Both the position numbers and the translations under genes were made by a program. Source: Euborellia annulipes (Eukaryota; Arthropoda; Insecta; Dermaptera; Anisolabididae). Taken from it: a stretch of DNA of 64,000 bases. Positions within the stretch are counted from its first letter, which is position 1; each line of letters opens with the position of its first letter. The stretch is taken from positions 94,442 through 158,441 of the forward strand of contig JAKCPI010005083.1 of NCBI GenBank assembly GCA_023213315.1. The letters are read 5' to 3'. This document shows positions 1 to 11,345 of the stretch, one piece after another. Below the pieces are notes generated by a model that was not told the origin of the DNA, ran no database searches, and saw nothing but the letters and a program-made list of their open reading frames with translations.

Positions 1-773
1 TACCTTCGGTAATCGAAAGTTGTGTACTGTGCTTGTCACACCAGATTTTTTGTGTCGACATGTATTTAGTTTTCGACAGTATGGTACAATTGAATTCAAG
101 ATGTAAAAATCTGGTGTGACTGGCGCACAGCACACAACTTTCTCTTACCTTCGGTAATCGAAAGTTGTGTACTGTGCTTGTCACACCAGATTTTTTGTGT
201 CGAGGTATATTTAGTTCCCGACAGTACGGAACATATGAATTCAAGATGTAAAATTTATAAGTATGGGAAAATATTTATAATTTGTTACCATGGCAACCAT
301 TTCTCCTATCTTCCCTATGAAATACAAGAGTAAAGTGGTCTTCAGAAGATTTCAATCGCAAAATGAGAATATACATTTTAAAGAGCATCTAAAAAATAGT
401 TGATATATGAATTTTAAAAAAAATCGTTGGAGCAAATTTTGAGAAAATCGAAAAAAACTGAAAAAGTGAATCAGTAAAGTACTAGTACTTTTTGGTCGAT
501 TTTGTTCAAAAGCTTCGTGTCACGTCCCATGGGGGTGCCTAACTTAAATATAAAATTTCAACCTCCTAGCTCTTTTCGTTCTTGAGATATTTTGTTCACA
601 GACACACAGACACACACACAGACAGACAGACCATGTCGCGAAAACCACTTTTTTGGATTCAGGGGACCTCAAAACGTGAAGATCCATCAAAATCTCGACA
701 TCGAATTTTTGACATGAATCCAATACTTTCTCTCTATATATATATTACATATATACATAGGTAAGAGAAAGTA
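1..773 (+). mobile_element. FamA non-autonomous element, copy 1, with duplicated terminal hairpin
   Basis: This copy is cut by the window edge. The left end of FamA is a long hairpin whose arms start and end with TCTGGTGTGAC and its complement; the apex carries ACTTTCTCTTACCT. Here the hairpin appears twice (about 1-95 and 108-205), so the left end is locally duplicated. The body follows in the order seen in all copies: a GTTACCATGGCAACC block, a CAGTAAAGTACTAGTACT block, a CA/GACA microsatellite at about 597-630, and the right end AGGTAAGAGAAAGT at 758-772. It has no conserved coding frame. The superfamily is unknown. Confidence 0.85.
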
Positions 774-1154
774 AAAACTTGTTTCTTTTATCAGTAACGA
801 CACGTAATGTTTATTTTATTTTTTTTTTTATAATATAGCTATAGCCTTCCTAATACCTTCCCAAATTTAATAAAACAAGTGGAAGAGCCCGCCTTCGGCG
901 ACTAAATTCGATAGAGTGCGTATGTACTCTATGGGACAGAAAGAGTCACTCCCAATGACAAAATTAGCCCAGTAATTTCGGAATCGATGCGTTACAAAAA
1001 GACAGACAAATTTTATCTTTGAAATTATATTCTATCTTCTATATATATCTATATATAAAAAATGAATATTTTTTTCAAATTTTCAGTACACATATAGGGC
1101 CAGCCGAAAGCGGACATGCAGCTTGTAGTAGGCCCTATTTACTGTATATTTACC
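774..1154. other. AT-rich spacer, nothing recognised
   Basis: Low-complexity AT-rich sequence with a short GACAGACAAATTTTATC block of the kind repeated elsewhere in the window. No gene or complete element is visible. Confidence 0.5.
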
Positions 1155-1255
1155 CTCTAGACCAGTGTTTCCCAACCTTTTGAAGTCCACGGCACCCCAA
1201 AAGTGCGTTGGGAATAACATTACTCACTAGGGGCACCCTTCCTTTTTTTCCCCTA

Positions 1256-2271
1256 CACTGTAAAAAAAAATTTTAATTTTAGTATGTTTTAGTATAGTAA
1301 ATTTACAAATTTTCCTTGTAAATGATAACTACCATACATTTGTATACTAAATTTACAAATCTATGCATTCAAAAAATTTTTACAATCAAAAAACATTTTA
1401 AAATTACAATTCTCTTGGAAAATTAGAGTAAATATTGTAATTTTACCATACGATTTCTAATTTTACAATACAACGGCATTGTAATTTTAGAACACGGTTT
1501 GTAATTTTAGAAAAGGGTTTGTAATTTTACAAAAAGGTTTCTAATTTTACAATACAAGGGTATTGTAATTTTCCTTTTAGCCTTAAAAGACAGCCTTGTC
1601 TCCGACGGCCAACATGGCCGACTTTGTTTCGACTTTTTAGCTTTCTTAATAAAGACATTTTTGGCACTTTAAGGATTTATTTAAGTTATAATAATACAAA
1701 AAATAATAATATTATGATAACTTTAAGTTTATTTTTTATTTTATTATTTAGTAAAAATAGTTGACAATGAGGTCATACTTGAATGCCAAATAGCAGAGAT
1801 AGATCATTAGTTAATAGGTGATTCGATGGTCAAATGGACTAGGCAGCAAGCTTCTACAAAAAAAGTCAGTGTTCAAATCCTGGAGGAATTTTTCATTAAA
1901 TAAAAATATTTACTTCACTCCATCCAGGTAGAGACGTCCCCTAAAGGTCAATAACCTATGGGTCCAGTCGTAAATTTTTTTTCTTTTTTCTAAATATTAG
2001 TAAAATTACAAACATTTGGATTGTAAAATTGCTAAATATTTGTAAAATTAACACACATTTGGACTCGAAAATTGCTAAATATTAGTAAAATTACCAAATT
2101 TGGACTCGAAATTGCTAAATATTAGTAAAATTACCACACATTTGTAAACGATTTTTGCAAAGAGTTTTGTAAAAATATAATTCAACTGTATAGTAAATTT
2201 AGTATCTATTGGTCTTGGAAATTTGCTTACAACAAAAAAATTGTAAAATCATCGAAATTTTTTTTACAGTG
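1256..2271. mobile_element. TA-flanked TIR element nested in the hAT element
   Basis: The ends are CACTGTAAAAAAAAATTT and AAATTTTTTTTACAGTG, flanked on both sides by TA (1254-1255 and 2272-2273). A TA duplication fits Tc1/mariner-like MITEs. The inside is rich in GTAATTTTACAA-like motifs in both orientations and holds a SINE-1 fragment. No transposase remains. A relative with the same terminus lies at 31523-32120. Confidence 0.75.
1820..1935 (+). mobile_element. SINE-1 head fragment, diverged
   Basis: An A-box-like TGGTCAAATGGAC is followed about 40 bp later by the B-box-like GTTCAAATCC, then TTCATTAAATAAAAATATTTA, the joint typical of SINE-1. The body is missing. It sits inside the TA-flanked element, so it is the innermost layer of a three-level nest. 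Confidence 0.6.
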
Positions 2272-2526
2272 TAGCAAAACGAAATTTTTGCCGAAATTTT
2301 TTTTTTCTGTGAAAATCATTTTTGACCTTTTTTTTAGCAAAACTTTATTTTTTCCGTCCTATGTAAATTTTTTGCCGCTTCTGTTTAAATCATTTGACCT
2401 TTTTTCTTGCAAAACTTTATTTTTTCCGCCTCTTTTTTTTACCTTAATATCTCGCGGCACCCCTGAGGCATTCTCGCGGCACCCTTGCGTGCCGGGGCAC
2501 ACCGGTTGGGAACCACTGCTCTAGAC

Positions 2527-3004
2527 ACTCTATCTATACACTTTGTGATTCATTTTATTCCTTTTTTTTAAACAAAATTTATTTTATTTGATTTTTTTCT
2601 CTCTCTCTCTTCCAATTCCCCAGTTGTAGTCATGTTTGATGCATGATGCATGAACATGAAGAAACGATTCTTGCCTGAGAGAGAAATAGGGGGGGGCACT
2701 CCCCCTCCGTCTTCCTCCCTAAGGGATTAGAGAGACTTTTGACTTTTCATTCACCATTGGGAAGGTTTTTTTTATTCTATTTATGGATCACACAAAAATA
2801 ATATTTGATTTTATTAAAATTATTTACCCAATGCATTAGTGTTTTTTTTTTTTTTTTTTTTTTAAATCACCATTTGGGGATTTGAATTTTTTTTCTCTTC
2901 TTTTAATAATATTATTATTATTATTGAATTGCGTGGGTATGTCTTTATTATTATTAATTTGGTAGTATTTGAAATTCAAAAATCTTTTGTTTTTATTTTG
3001 TACG
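2527..3004. other. Low-complexity AT/CT-rich spacer
   Basis: Contains CT runs, a G-run near 2690, a ~21-T run near 2842 and an ATT microsatellite near 2905. No gene seen. Confidence 0.5.
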
Positions 3005-3724
3005 AAAGGCCCTAGGGGTATAAGAATGGTGAAAATGCCCTTGGAACATATTTCAATGATACATAGGGGATTTGTAGGTACTAATAAAATAATAAGATGC
3101 TGAAAGTTTCAGATCGCTATCTCAAATGGTTTTTGAGAAAAACCAAAATATGTAAAAATCAGAAAAACATTTTTTTCTCAGGAACGGCTGAATCGATTGA
3201 TTTGAATTTTTGATATGTTTTGGAGGCTGATGGTACCTTCTAGGGAAAAAATCAAGACCTATATCGGATCATGACATCCTTGAAAATAATGGCGTTTTTT
3301 GTTTAATTTTAATTTTTAACCATGATACAATTTTGGCACAAAAATGAAACAATTTTTTTTGAAATCCTCATTCAATTTCCTGTAAGTTCATAAGTTCATA
3401 AATTCATAAAAAAAGGTACGCCATAGTAGAAAAAAATAAAAACCATTTATTACTCAAATATTAACTTTATATGTTTTGTGCTTTAATTTTGTTTTTTATT
3501 GCTTAAGCTTACACATATATTTTCATTTTATTCAAAATAACCAGTTTATATTCATAACATCAACATTTTTTGCCTAAATCAAAAGTTAAAATTTTTAAAT
3601 ATCTACAATCATTAACTATAATGCTATAAGATAGAAACAGTTTTTGATTAATGAATAATAAAAATAAAAACTAATATCAAAAAGATAAATCTTTCAACAA
3701 TAAAAAATGCAGAATCACGTTTAA

Positions 3725-4027
3725 TCAGTCTTCGTCACTGTCTTCTTCAATCACAGTTGAAACGTTGTCTTTATCAAATAATTTGCTCAATGTTTCAGCG
3801 GGCCTCAGAATTTTTGTCAAATATTTTCCTTATGACAAATAATAAACAATGGCAGCAACATGAGAGCAACATCCAATTGTTCTAAGACCATTCGCACACT
3901 CACAGCTATGTCTTAATACGCCTTTAGGTCCATTAGCATTTTTTTTTATATTTAATAAAACATCTATACACTTTGTTATTAATATGGCGAGAGTGTACTT
4001 GAGCTTTAAGTATGTTAGTATGGTCTT
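3725..4027 (-). pseudogene. Decayed transposase C-terminus with SWIM-type zinc finger
   Basis: The minus-strand translation shows a CxC...CxH SWIM signature: CEC at complement of 3896-3904, then GCCSH about ten residues later (CAT at 3860-3862), followed by an aliphatic AAIVYYL stretch and an acidic tail ending EEDSDED before a TGA at 3725-3727. One in-frame TAA lies just after YYLS, and an A-run near 3941-3949 shifts the frame of the upstream part (LKYTRHINN then RCFIKY). SWIM domains bind DNA or protein and occur near the C-terminus of Mutator-like and related transposases. Its place between long TIRs fits. The catalytic DDE part is absent. Confidence 0.7.
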
Positions 4028-4048
4028 TTACATATTGGATAGTAATTT

Positions 4049-4310
4049 CAGGGGCGTATATAGAAATATTTTTAGGGGGGGCCTGAACTCAAAAATTTTT
4101 CTGCTAAAAATTTTTTTTTTAAGAAACTAAATTTTTTTTTCACACGAAATTTTTTGCGGAACATTTTTTTCTTTTGCGGAACCAAAGTTTTCCATCCTGC
4201 GAAAAATTTGTTGCGCTGATGTCTGTATATCCCTATATATGTATATGTGTTTGGGAAATTTCGGGGGGAGGGGTCCGGGCCCCCCCCCCCCCCCCTTATA
4301 TACGCCCCTG
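4049..4310. mobile_element. hAT-type MITE nested in the long-TIR transposon
   Basis: Ends CAGGGGCGTATATA and TATACGCCCCTG; perfect 8-bp TSD AGTAATTT at 4041-4048 and 4311-4318. Inside are a G-run and a C-run near the two ends. No coding sequence. Confidence 0.88.
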
Positions 4311-5014
4311 AGTAATTTATATAGTAGATTTATCTTTTTGATATTAGTTTTTATTTTTATTATTCATTAATCAAAAACTGTTTCTATCTTATAGCATTAT
4401 AGTTAATGATTGTAGATATTTAAAAATTTTAACTTTTGATTTAGGCAAAAAATTTTGATGTTATGAATATAAACTGGTTATTTTGAATAAAATGAAAATA
4501 TATGTGTAAGCTTAAGCAATAAAAAACAAAATTAAAGCACAAAACATATAAAGTCAATATTTGAGTAATAAATGGTTTTTATTTTTTTTCCTCTATGGCG
4601 TACCTTTTTTTATGAATTTATGAACTTATGAACTTACAGGAAATTGAATGAGGATTTCAAAAAAAATTGTTTCATTTTTGTGCCAAAATTGTATCATGGT
4701 TAAAAATTAAAATTAAACAAAAAACGCCATTTTTTTCAAGGATGTCATGATCCGATATAGGTCTTGATTTTTTCCCTAGAAGGTACCATCAGCCCTCAAA
4801 ACATATCAAAAATTCAAATCAATCGATTCAGCCGTTCCTGAGAAAAAAATGTTTTTCTGATTTTAACATATTTTGGTTTTTCTCAAAAACCATTTGAGAT
4901 AGCGATCTGAAACTTTCAGCATCTTATTATTTTATTAGTACCTACAAATCCCCTATGTATCATTGAAATATGTTCCAAGGGCATTTTCACCATTCTTATA
5001 CCCCTAGGGCCTTT

Positions 5015-5258
5015 GTTTTGATTTAATTTATTATCATATTCTTCATACAAAAATATTTTCATTTACCCCGAGCCAATCCTTTTTTAGAGAGGCAAACCTT
5101 TTAATAGACTCATAATTATATATGGTCCCTGTTATGCATTAGTGTGTCAAGCGCCTTAAAATTAAAAATTGAATTAAGCACGGAATATTGCTTCAAATGC
5201 TATAATTAATAGTATTTTTTATGAAATATGTCCTAAAAAACTTTCTATTTAATTTTTC
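5015..5258. other. AT-rich spacer, nothing recognised
   Basis: Unremarkable AT-rich sequence between the long-TIR element and the hammerhead-like pair. Confidence 0.45.
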
Positions 5259-5305
5259 ATTCGCCAACGTTTCGGTCGCCAATCATGACCTTCATCAAGG
5301 CAAAT
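5259..5305 (-). ncRNA. Hammerhead-ribozyme-like motif, minus strand of an inverted pair
   Basis: On the minus strand: stem I arm ATTTGCC, core TTGATGA (first C changed to T), stem II arm GGTCATG...CGACC, GAAAC, GTT, then GGCGAAT, which pairs with the first arm (one G-U). The core change predicts low or no activity. Confidence 0.5.
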
Positions 5306-5336
5306 ATACACTATACACATGTGTATAGTCAACATT

Positions 5337-5383
5337 ATTTGCCCTTATGAAGGTCGTGATTGGCGACCGAAACGTTGGCGAAT
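5337..5383 (+). ncRNA. Hammerhead-ribozyme-like motif, plus strand of the inverted pair
   Basis: Stem I arms ATTTGCC and GGCGAAT pair over 7 bp (one G-U). The core reads CTTATGA (G5 changed to T), then a perfect stem II GGTCG/CGACC around a TGATTGG loop, then GAAAC and GTT. A palindrome (ACTATACACATGTGTATAGT) lies between this and the minus-strand partner. Confidence 0.55.
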
Positions 5384-5469
5384 TAAAAATTAAATATAAG
5401 ATTTTTGTTTATTTAATCTCCAGGCTGCAAAGTTCCTGCGAATCCTGATTAAATCTCCACAATTATAAA

Positions 5470-5905
5470 ATTAAAACATTTGACACTTGTGGCGCTGACT
5501 GTACATCTTTGAGAATTAATACAAATACAAATATATTATTGAAACATATCATCTAGTGTTAGTCTAATTAAATTTTATTTTTCCAAATAGAAGCAAATGA
5601 ATTGTCGAAAACCTGAAAATGGTAGATAAATAGACGGAAGATGTTCTGAAGTTGATCGAAACGTCGCCGTGAGCTTAGGCAACCCAAAATGCTTTGCCGT
5701 TTTTATTATTTTTAAAATATTTAAAACACATCTGACACTTGTGCTCCGACTATACGTCTTCTTAATAATACAAATATTCTTAAATACACGCTAATAAATA
5801 TATTGAAACATATCACCTAGTGATAGTCTAATAAAATTTTATTTTTCTTGAAAATCTGAAATTGGTAGATAAATAGACTGAAGATGATCGAAACGTCGCC
5901 GTATC
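5470..5905 (+). repeat. Tandem ~240-bp repeats, each ending in a reduced hammerhead-like core
   Basis: Two direct copies (about 5470-5670 and 5715-5905) share blocks such as GACACTTGTG, GAAACATATCA, TAGTCTAAT and GGTAGATAAATAGAC. Each ends with CTGAAG..GATCGAAACGTCGCCG; stem II is almost lost. Tandem repeats each carrying a hammerhead-like core are the layout known from Penelope-like element terminal repeats and retrozymes; here no protein gene is attached. Confidence 0.55.
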
Positions 5906-5984
5906 TTATTACCAATTATCAAATATTGACATTTCAGTCTTTAAAGATGGCATGTGAGTAGAGAGAGAGAGGAAGGAAGAAAAA

Positions 5985-6312
5985 GGTAAGATAGACATCT
6001 ACCTACGCTTGTTGTTGCACCTGTTGTTGTAGGGCAACGCAAGCGCAGGAGTAGAGCCAATCGGATTGGTTGAGGAGCGCGGGGGTGGCTGGGGGCGCAG
6101 CAAAATATAGGCTGGGGGGCGCACTCAAGGGCGGTCTTCTGTCCTTCTGTCCTTGCTTGTGCCGGACTTGTCTAGCTAGTACTACTCACTCACTCTCTCT
6201 CTATATCTATCTTTTGTGGTGTCGACTGGGGGAGAAAAGAAAGAAAAAAAAAAATATTTTTTTTTTCCCGCGCGCGCGTATATTCACAATAAAGAAAAAA
6301 ATTTCCGGAAAG
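5985..6312. other. GC-richer island, possible untranslated exon or promoter area
   Basis: This stretch is clearly richer in G+C than its surroundings and matches no repeat in the window. It contains GCGCGGGGGTGGC-type sequence, CT repeats, and CCGGAAAGGTAAATAA at about 6303-6318, where AAAG/GTAAAT could be a splice donor. An open frame from 6070 is short and unlike any family I know. Calling it a first exon is inference only. Confidence 0.25.
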
Positions 6313-6424
6313 GTAAATAAAATTTTTTTTTTTATTATTTATCACTATTTCTATCTCTTGCACTGAATGATGATAGTAATTAAATTTTTTTTCCAATCCA
6401 AAAAATATTTTTTATACCCTTTCT

Positions 6425-9400
6425 ATTATTATTAGGGCCTAATACCGATTGGGGGACGTTCCACATGTTTGTTTCTAGAAAGAAGCGACCATAAAAAAAA
6501 TTATATACCATAATCTCTATTTTATATTAGCGTTATAGAGAATTTTAAAGTTGGAATTAAATATTTTTTCCCTATTCAATGAAAATAAATAAATAAATAA
6601 ATTTTGTTAAAAGAAATTTCCGAGCCTTTAAACTTTAATGCAAAGTGTTTATGAAGATTTTTTTTTTTTTATCTAATTCCCGAATTTTTACAATAAAAAT
6701 TTATTTTTTTTACCCTTATTGGACGACGTTCCACATGCTTTTCTAGAAGACACCATAAAAAAATTTCTACACATTTATCCAGCAAATTTGCTATAATTAA
6801 AAAAATTTAATATTAACCCAATAGAGGATTTTGAAATTCTTTTTTCTCTATTTATTGAAAAAAATAAATAAATTTTTGTTAAAAAAATATTTCCGGGCCT
6901 ATTATTGTAAAACTTTAATGCAGTGTTATGTAGTTTTTTTTTTTTTTATCCAATTCTCGAATTTTTACAACAAAAATAAATTTATTTTTTTTACCCTTTC
7001 TTAGGGAACGTTTCACATACTTATTTCTAGAAAGAAGCGACCATAAAAAAAATTTCTACTCATTTATACACCAAATTTTTTATAATAAAAAAATTTTATA
7101 TTAGCGTTATAGGGCATTTTAAAGTTGGAATTAAATCTTTTTTCTCTATTTATTGAAAAAATAAATAAATAAATTTTGTTAAAAAAAATTTCCGGGCCTA
7201 TTATTGTAAAACTTGTGTTAAAAGTGTTTATGAAGTTTTTTTTTTAATCCAATTCCCGAATTTTTACAACAAAAATAAATTTATTTTTTTTTACCCTTTC
7301 TATTATTATTGGAGGACGTTCCACATACTTGTTTCTAGAAGACACCATAAAAAAATTTCTACTCATTTAAACACAAAATTTTTAATAATTAAAAAATTTT
7401 TACATTACCCTATATAAGAGGATTTTGAAATTCTTCTCTTAAAGTGGAAACTAAATATTTATTCTCTATTTATTAAAAAAAAAAAAATAAAATTTGTTAA
7501 AAAAAAATTGTACAACTTTAATGCAAAGTTTTTATGTAGATTTTTTTTTTTTTTTTTGTAAATCTAATTGCCGAATTTTTACAACAAAAATATATTTTTA
7601 TAAAATTTTATTATTAGGGAACGTTCCACATGCTTGTTTCTAGAAGAAATCATAAAAAAATTTCTACTCATTTATACACCAAATTTTCTATAATTAAAAA
7701 AATTTAATATTACCCTTATAGAGGATTTTGAAGTTCTTCCCTTAAAGTTGGAATTAAATATTTCTTTTTCTATTTATTGAAAATAAAATAAATTTTGTTA
7801 AAACAAATTTCCGGGCCTATTATTGTAAAACTTTAATGCAAAGTGTTTATGAAGTTTTTTTTTTTTTTTTTTTAAATCGAATTCCAGAATTTTTACAACA
7901 AAAATAAATTTATTTTTTTTACCCTTTCTATTATTATTAGGGAACGTTTCACATAATTGTTTCTAGAAAGAAGCGACCATAAAAAAAAAAAATTTCTACT
8001 CATTTATATACCATTTTCTCTATAATTAAATAAAATTTTATTATATTAGCGTTATAGTGGATTTTAAAATTCTTCCCTTAAAGTTGGAATTTAATATTTT
8101 TTCTCTATTTATTGAAAAAAATAAATAAATAAATAAAATTTGTTAAAAAAATTTCCGATCGTATTAAAACTTTAATGCAAAGTGTTTATGTAGATTTTTT
8201 TTTTTTTTTTTTAAATCGAATTCCAGAATTTTTACAACAAATTTAAATTTATTTTTTATACCCTTTCTATTATTATTGGAGGACGTTTCACATACTTGTG
8301 TCTAGAAGACACCATAAAAAAAAATTTTCTACTCATTTATACACCAAATTTTCTATAAATAAAAAAATTTAATATTACCCCTATAGAGGATTTTGAAATT
8401 CTTCTCTTAAAGTTGGAATTAAATCTTATTTTCTCTATTTATTAAAAAAAAAAAAATTTGTTAAAAAAAAATTGTAAAACTTTAATGAAAAGTGTTTATG
8501 TAGATTTTTTTTTTTTTTGTAAATCCAATTGCCGAATTTTTACAACAAAAATAAATTTATTTTTATACCTTTTCTAATTATTTATTAGGGAACGTTCCAC
8601 ATGCTTGTTTCTAGAAAGAAGAGACCATAAAAAATTTTTTCACTGATTTATACAACAAATTTTCTATAATTAAAAAAATTTTATATTACCCTTATAGAGG
8701 ATTTTGAAATTCTTCCCTTAAAGTTGGAATTAAATCTTTTTTCTCTATTTATTAAAAATAAATAAATAAATAAATAAATTTTGTTAAAAAAAAAATTTCC
8801 TGGCCTATTATTGCAAAAAACTTTAATGCAAAGTGTTTATGTAGTTTATTTTTATTTTTTAAATCAATTCTCGAATTTTTACAATAATAATAAATTTATT
8901 TTTTATACCCTTTTTAACTATTATTAGGGAACGTTTCACATGCTTGTTTCTAGAAGACACCATAAAAAAATATCTACCCATTTATATACCAAATTTTCTA
9001 TAACTATAGTGGATTATAAAATTCTTCCCTTAAAGATGGAATTAAATATTTTTTCTATATTTATTAAAAAAATATTTAATGAAAAAAATAAATAAATTTT
9101 GTTAAAAAAAAATTTCTGGGCCTATTATTGTAAAACTTTAATGCAAAGTGTTTATGTAGATTTTTTTTTTTTTTCATCGAATTCTAGAATTTTTACAACA
9201 AAAATATATTTTTATAAAATTTTATTATTAGGGAACGTTCCACATACTTGTTTCTAGAAAGAAGCTACCATAAAAAAAAAAATTTCTACTCATTTGTACA
9301 CCAAATTTTCTAAAATTAAAAAAATTTTATATTACCCTTATAGAGGATTTTGAAATTCTTCCCTTAAAGTGGAAATTAAATCTTTTTTTCTTTATTTATT

Positions 9401-9745
9401 AAAAAATAATAATAATAATAATAATTTGTTAAACAAATTTCCGAGCCTATTATTGTAAAACTTTATTGCAAAGTGTTTATGTAGATTTTTTTATATTTTT
9501 TAAACAAAAATATTATTATTATAATTATTTTTTATACTCTTTCTATTTTATTGGATGGCGTTTCACATACTTTTTTCTAGAAGGCACCATAAAAAAAATA
9601 TCTACTCATTTATACACCAAATTTTCTAAAATTAAAAAAATTTTATATTACCCTTATAGAGGATTTTGAAATTCTTCCCTTAAAGTTGGAATTAAATATT
9701 TTTTCTCTATTTATTAAAAAAAAAATAATAATAATAATAAAATAA
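6425..9745 (+). repeat. AT-rich satellite array, about 11 diverged units of ~310 bp
   Basis: Each unit has a GGAACGTTCCACAT-type box followed by CTTGTTTCTAGAA, ACCATAAAAAA, CTACTCATTTATACACCAAATTTTCTATAAT, a TTATAGAGGATTTTGAAATTCTTCCC block, AAATAAATAAATTTTGTTAA, and AAAACTTTAATGCAAAGTGTTTATGTAG. The box recurs near 6462, 6725, 7006, 7316, 7618, 7943, 8284, 8592, 8930, 9233 and 9553. Units vary by indels in the A and T runs. No coding frame persists. A last TTAATGCAAAGTGTTTATGCAG block appears alone near 9930. Confidence 0.9.
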
Positions 9746-9809
9746 TTTCAATTGGGTATAGGAGACTTTGTAGCCAAGGAATTGAATAAAAAACTTTTAT
9801 TTAATTGTT

Positions 9810-9856
9810 AACCGTCAACGTTTCGGTCACAAATCACGACCTTTCTCAGGACGATT
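9810..9856 (-). ncRNA. Hammerhead-ribozyme-like motif
   Basis: On the minus strand the stem I arms AATCGTC and GACGGTT pair over all 7 positions. The core is CTGAGAA (G8 changed to A), with stem II beginning GGTCGTG and ending GTGACC, then GAAAC and GTT. It sits just after the satellite array. Confidence 0.5.
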
Positions 9857-10138
9857 AATTGTTAGAATACAAACAAATTTAAAGTCTACAGCCACTTCTC
9901 ATCACTAGTAAAAATAATTTTCTGTCCTCATAAAATCTTAATGCAAAGTGTTTATGCAGTTTATTTATTTATTTTTTTAATAAACGCTCTTTTACTTTAC
10001 TTAGATAAACATTATTATTATTATTATTATTATTATTATAACTTTTTTAATATGCCCTGTTGGTGGTTAATAAAAAAAAAATTTATTACAAAAAAAAAAA
10101 AATATTTAGTCGCTCAATAGGCTGTAAAAATAATAAAA

Positions 10139-11175
10139 CAAAAAATTTTTGCGGTATTTAAAAGGTGACAAGTGCTGCTTATTATTTTTAATTAATCTTT
10201 TTTTTTATCTCCCGCAAAAGAAAAATTTGATTAATTTTTTGTTTTAATTAGTATATTTGTTCACTTCTTAAATACTACAAATTAGAAATTTATAAATATT
10301 AAAATATTTTTTTTTATTATTATTATCTTCCACAAATGTATTAAATTAACAAATGTTATTTTAGTTTACTTATAAATATCACAATTTATTAAATTTAAAT
10401 AATCTTCGATTTTATTCTAATGGTCGATATATTACTTTTATATGAAAATTTAGAAGATTTAAAAAAAAAAATTAACTAAATTAAAAGACTAAGTTAGATG
10501 TTTCAAAGATTCATTTAAAATACTAATTTTTAATAAATGTTTGAAATGTAAACCTAGTGTTTTTCATTTTTTTATTTTATTTTAATTTTACTTAAAGCCT
10601 TTTTCGGGATCGAAGGTTATTTAGATCCCGTCTCTTGGTAGCCAGTTCAATAGAAATATATTCTTATCGCATGAGACGGGATGCAAACCCTTGGCCCCTA
10701 GCACAAGAGGCCAGACTCTATCACTGAGCTTGGCAAAAGGTCAAATGTTTTTTTAATTGACACAAATTTTTTTTTAATTTCTTATACGATCTTCCTAATG
10801 TTTTAAACTTAACGTCGATATTAAATTTAATAAATGGTAGTATTTAAGATTTGACAAGTAAACTATATAACATTTTAATGAATTAATTTGTGTAAGAAAA
10901 TAATTTTATTATATTATATTTTTGTTTTTAATTGTTGATGTTCAAAAAAAACTTGCGGTATTTAAAATATGACAAGTGCTGCTTATTATTTTTAATTAAA
11001 CTTTTTTTTTTTTATCTCCCGCAAATGAAAAATTTGATTAATTTTTTGTTTTAATTAGTATATTTGTTCACTTAAATACTACAAATTAGAAATTTATAAA
11101 GCTATTATTTTTTTTTTGGACAATAATATATTTTTCTTTTAAATTATTATCTTCCACAAATGAATTAATTAAAAA
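10139..11175 (+). repeat. Direct repeat of ~200 bp, copies about 810 bp apart
   Basis: The blocks at about 10139-10345 and 10945-11175 share GACAAGTGCTGCTTATTA, ATCTCCCGCAAA, AATTTGATTAATTTTTTG and AATACTACAAATTAGAAA. A more diverged third copy lies at about 13820-13960. The sequence is AT-rich and non-coding. Confidence 0.7.
10605..10737 (-). mobile_element. tRNA-derived fragment (tRNA pseudogene or SINE head)
   Basis: Reading the minus strand from 10735, AAGCTCAGTGATAGAG matches a tRNA A box with D-arm, and GGGTTTGCATCCCG matches a B box about 30 bp later. No intact acceptor stem pairing is evident, so a working tRNA is unlikely. It differs from SINE-1 and SINE-2 and occurs once. Confidence 0.5.
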
Positions 11176-11204
11176 AATGTTATTTACTTACTTACTTGTC
11201 AAAA

Positions 11205-11345
11205 TTTAATTTTTTTTTTTTTTTTTCATTAAAAAACACTTTTTCTCATTCACACACACACATACACACAGTCTTTTCGGCAACTTAAGCCATATAAGAC
11301 TTTATACGATAACCGTTATTATGAAAATATATATATTGGGGTCCA
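11205..11345 (-). mobile_element. SINE-2 tail half, truncated
   Basis: Poly-T, then CATTAAAAAACACTTTTTCTCATTC-like sequence, a CACACA stretch, CAGTCTTTTCGGCAACTTA and GGGGTCCAGG match the 3' half of SINE-2 in minus orientation. The tRNA head is missing; the sequence joins a 5'-truncated FamA copy directly. Confidence 0.7.

Larger units (their letters stand above)
1163..2518. mobile_element. hAT-type non-autonomous element with 8-bp TSD
   Basis: The termini are CAGTGTTTCCCAACC and its near-complement GGTTGGGAACCACTG. The 8-bp duplication CTCTAGAC lies at 1155-1162 and 2519-2526. The CAGTG terminus and 8-bp TSD are hallmarks of the hAT superfamily. No transposase is left. Most of the inside is a second element (1256-2271). 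Sequence flanking that insertion contains GCGGCACCCC-type blocks that match both sides of the host element. Confidence 0.85.
3005..5014. mobile_element. Long-TIR DNA transposon remnant (688-bp arms)
   Basis: Left arm 3005-3692 is matched by an inverted right arm 4327-5014. The ends read AAAGGCCCTAGGGGTATA and its complement. The arms are nearly identical at their outer ends, so the copy is not very old. Between them are a decayed SWIM-type transposase C-terminus on the minus strand and a nested hAT MITE. Very long TIRs are usual in Mutator-like and some Kolobok-like elements. I could not identify a clear target duplication, so the superfamily is unassigned. Confidence 0.8.

Noticed and set aside
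6070..6366. 98-codon frame in the GC island
   Set aside because: Low-complexity translation ending in a Lys/Phe-rich run; no domain.
10670..10737. Functional tRNA gene
   Set aside because: A- and B-box-like sequences are present, but I see no paired acceptor stem or clean cloverleaf.
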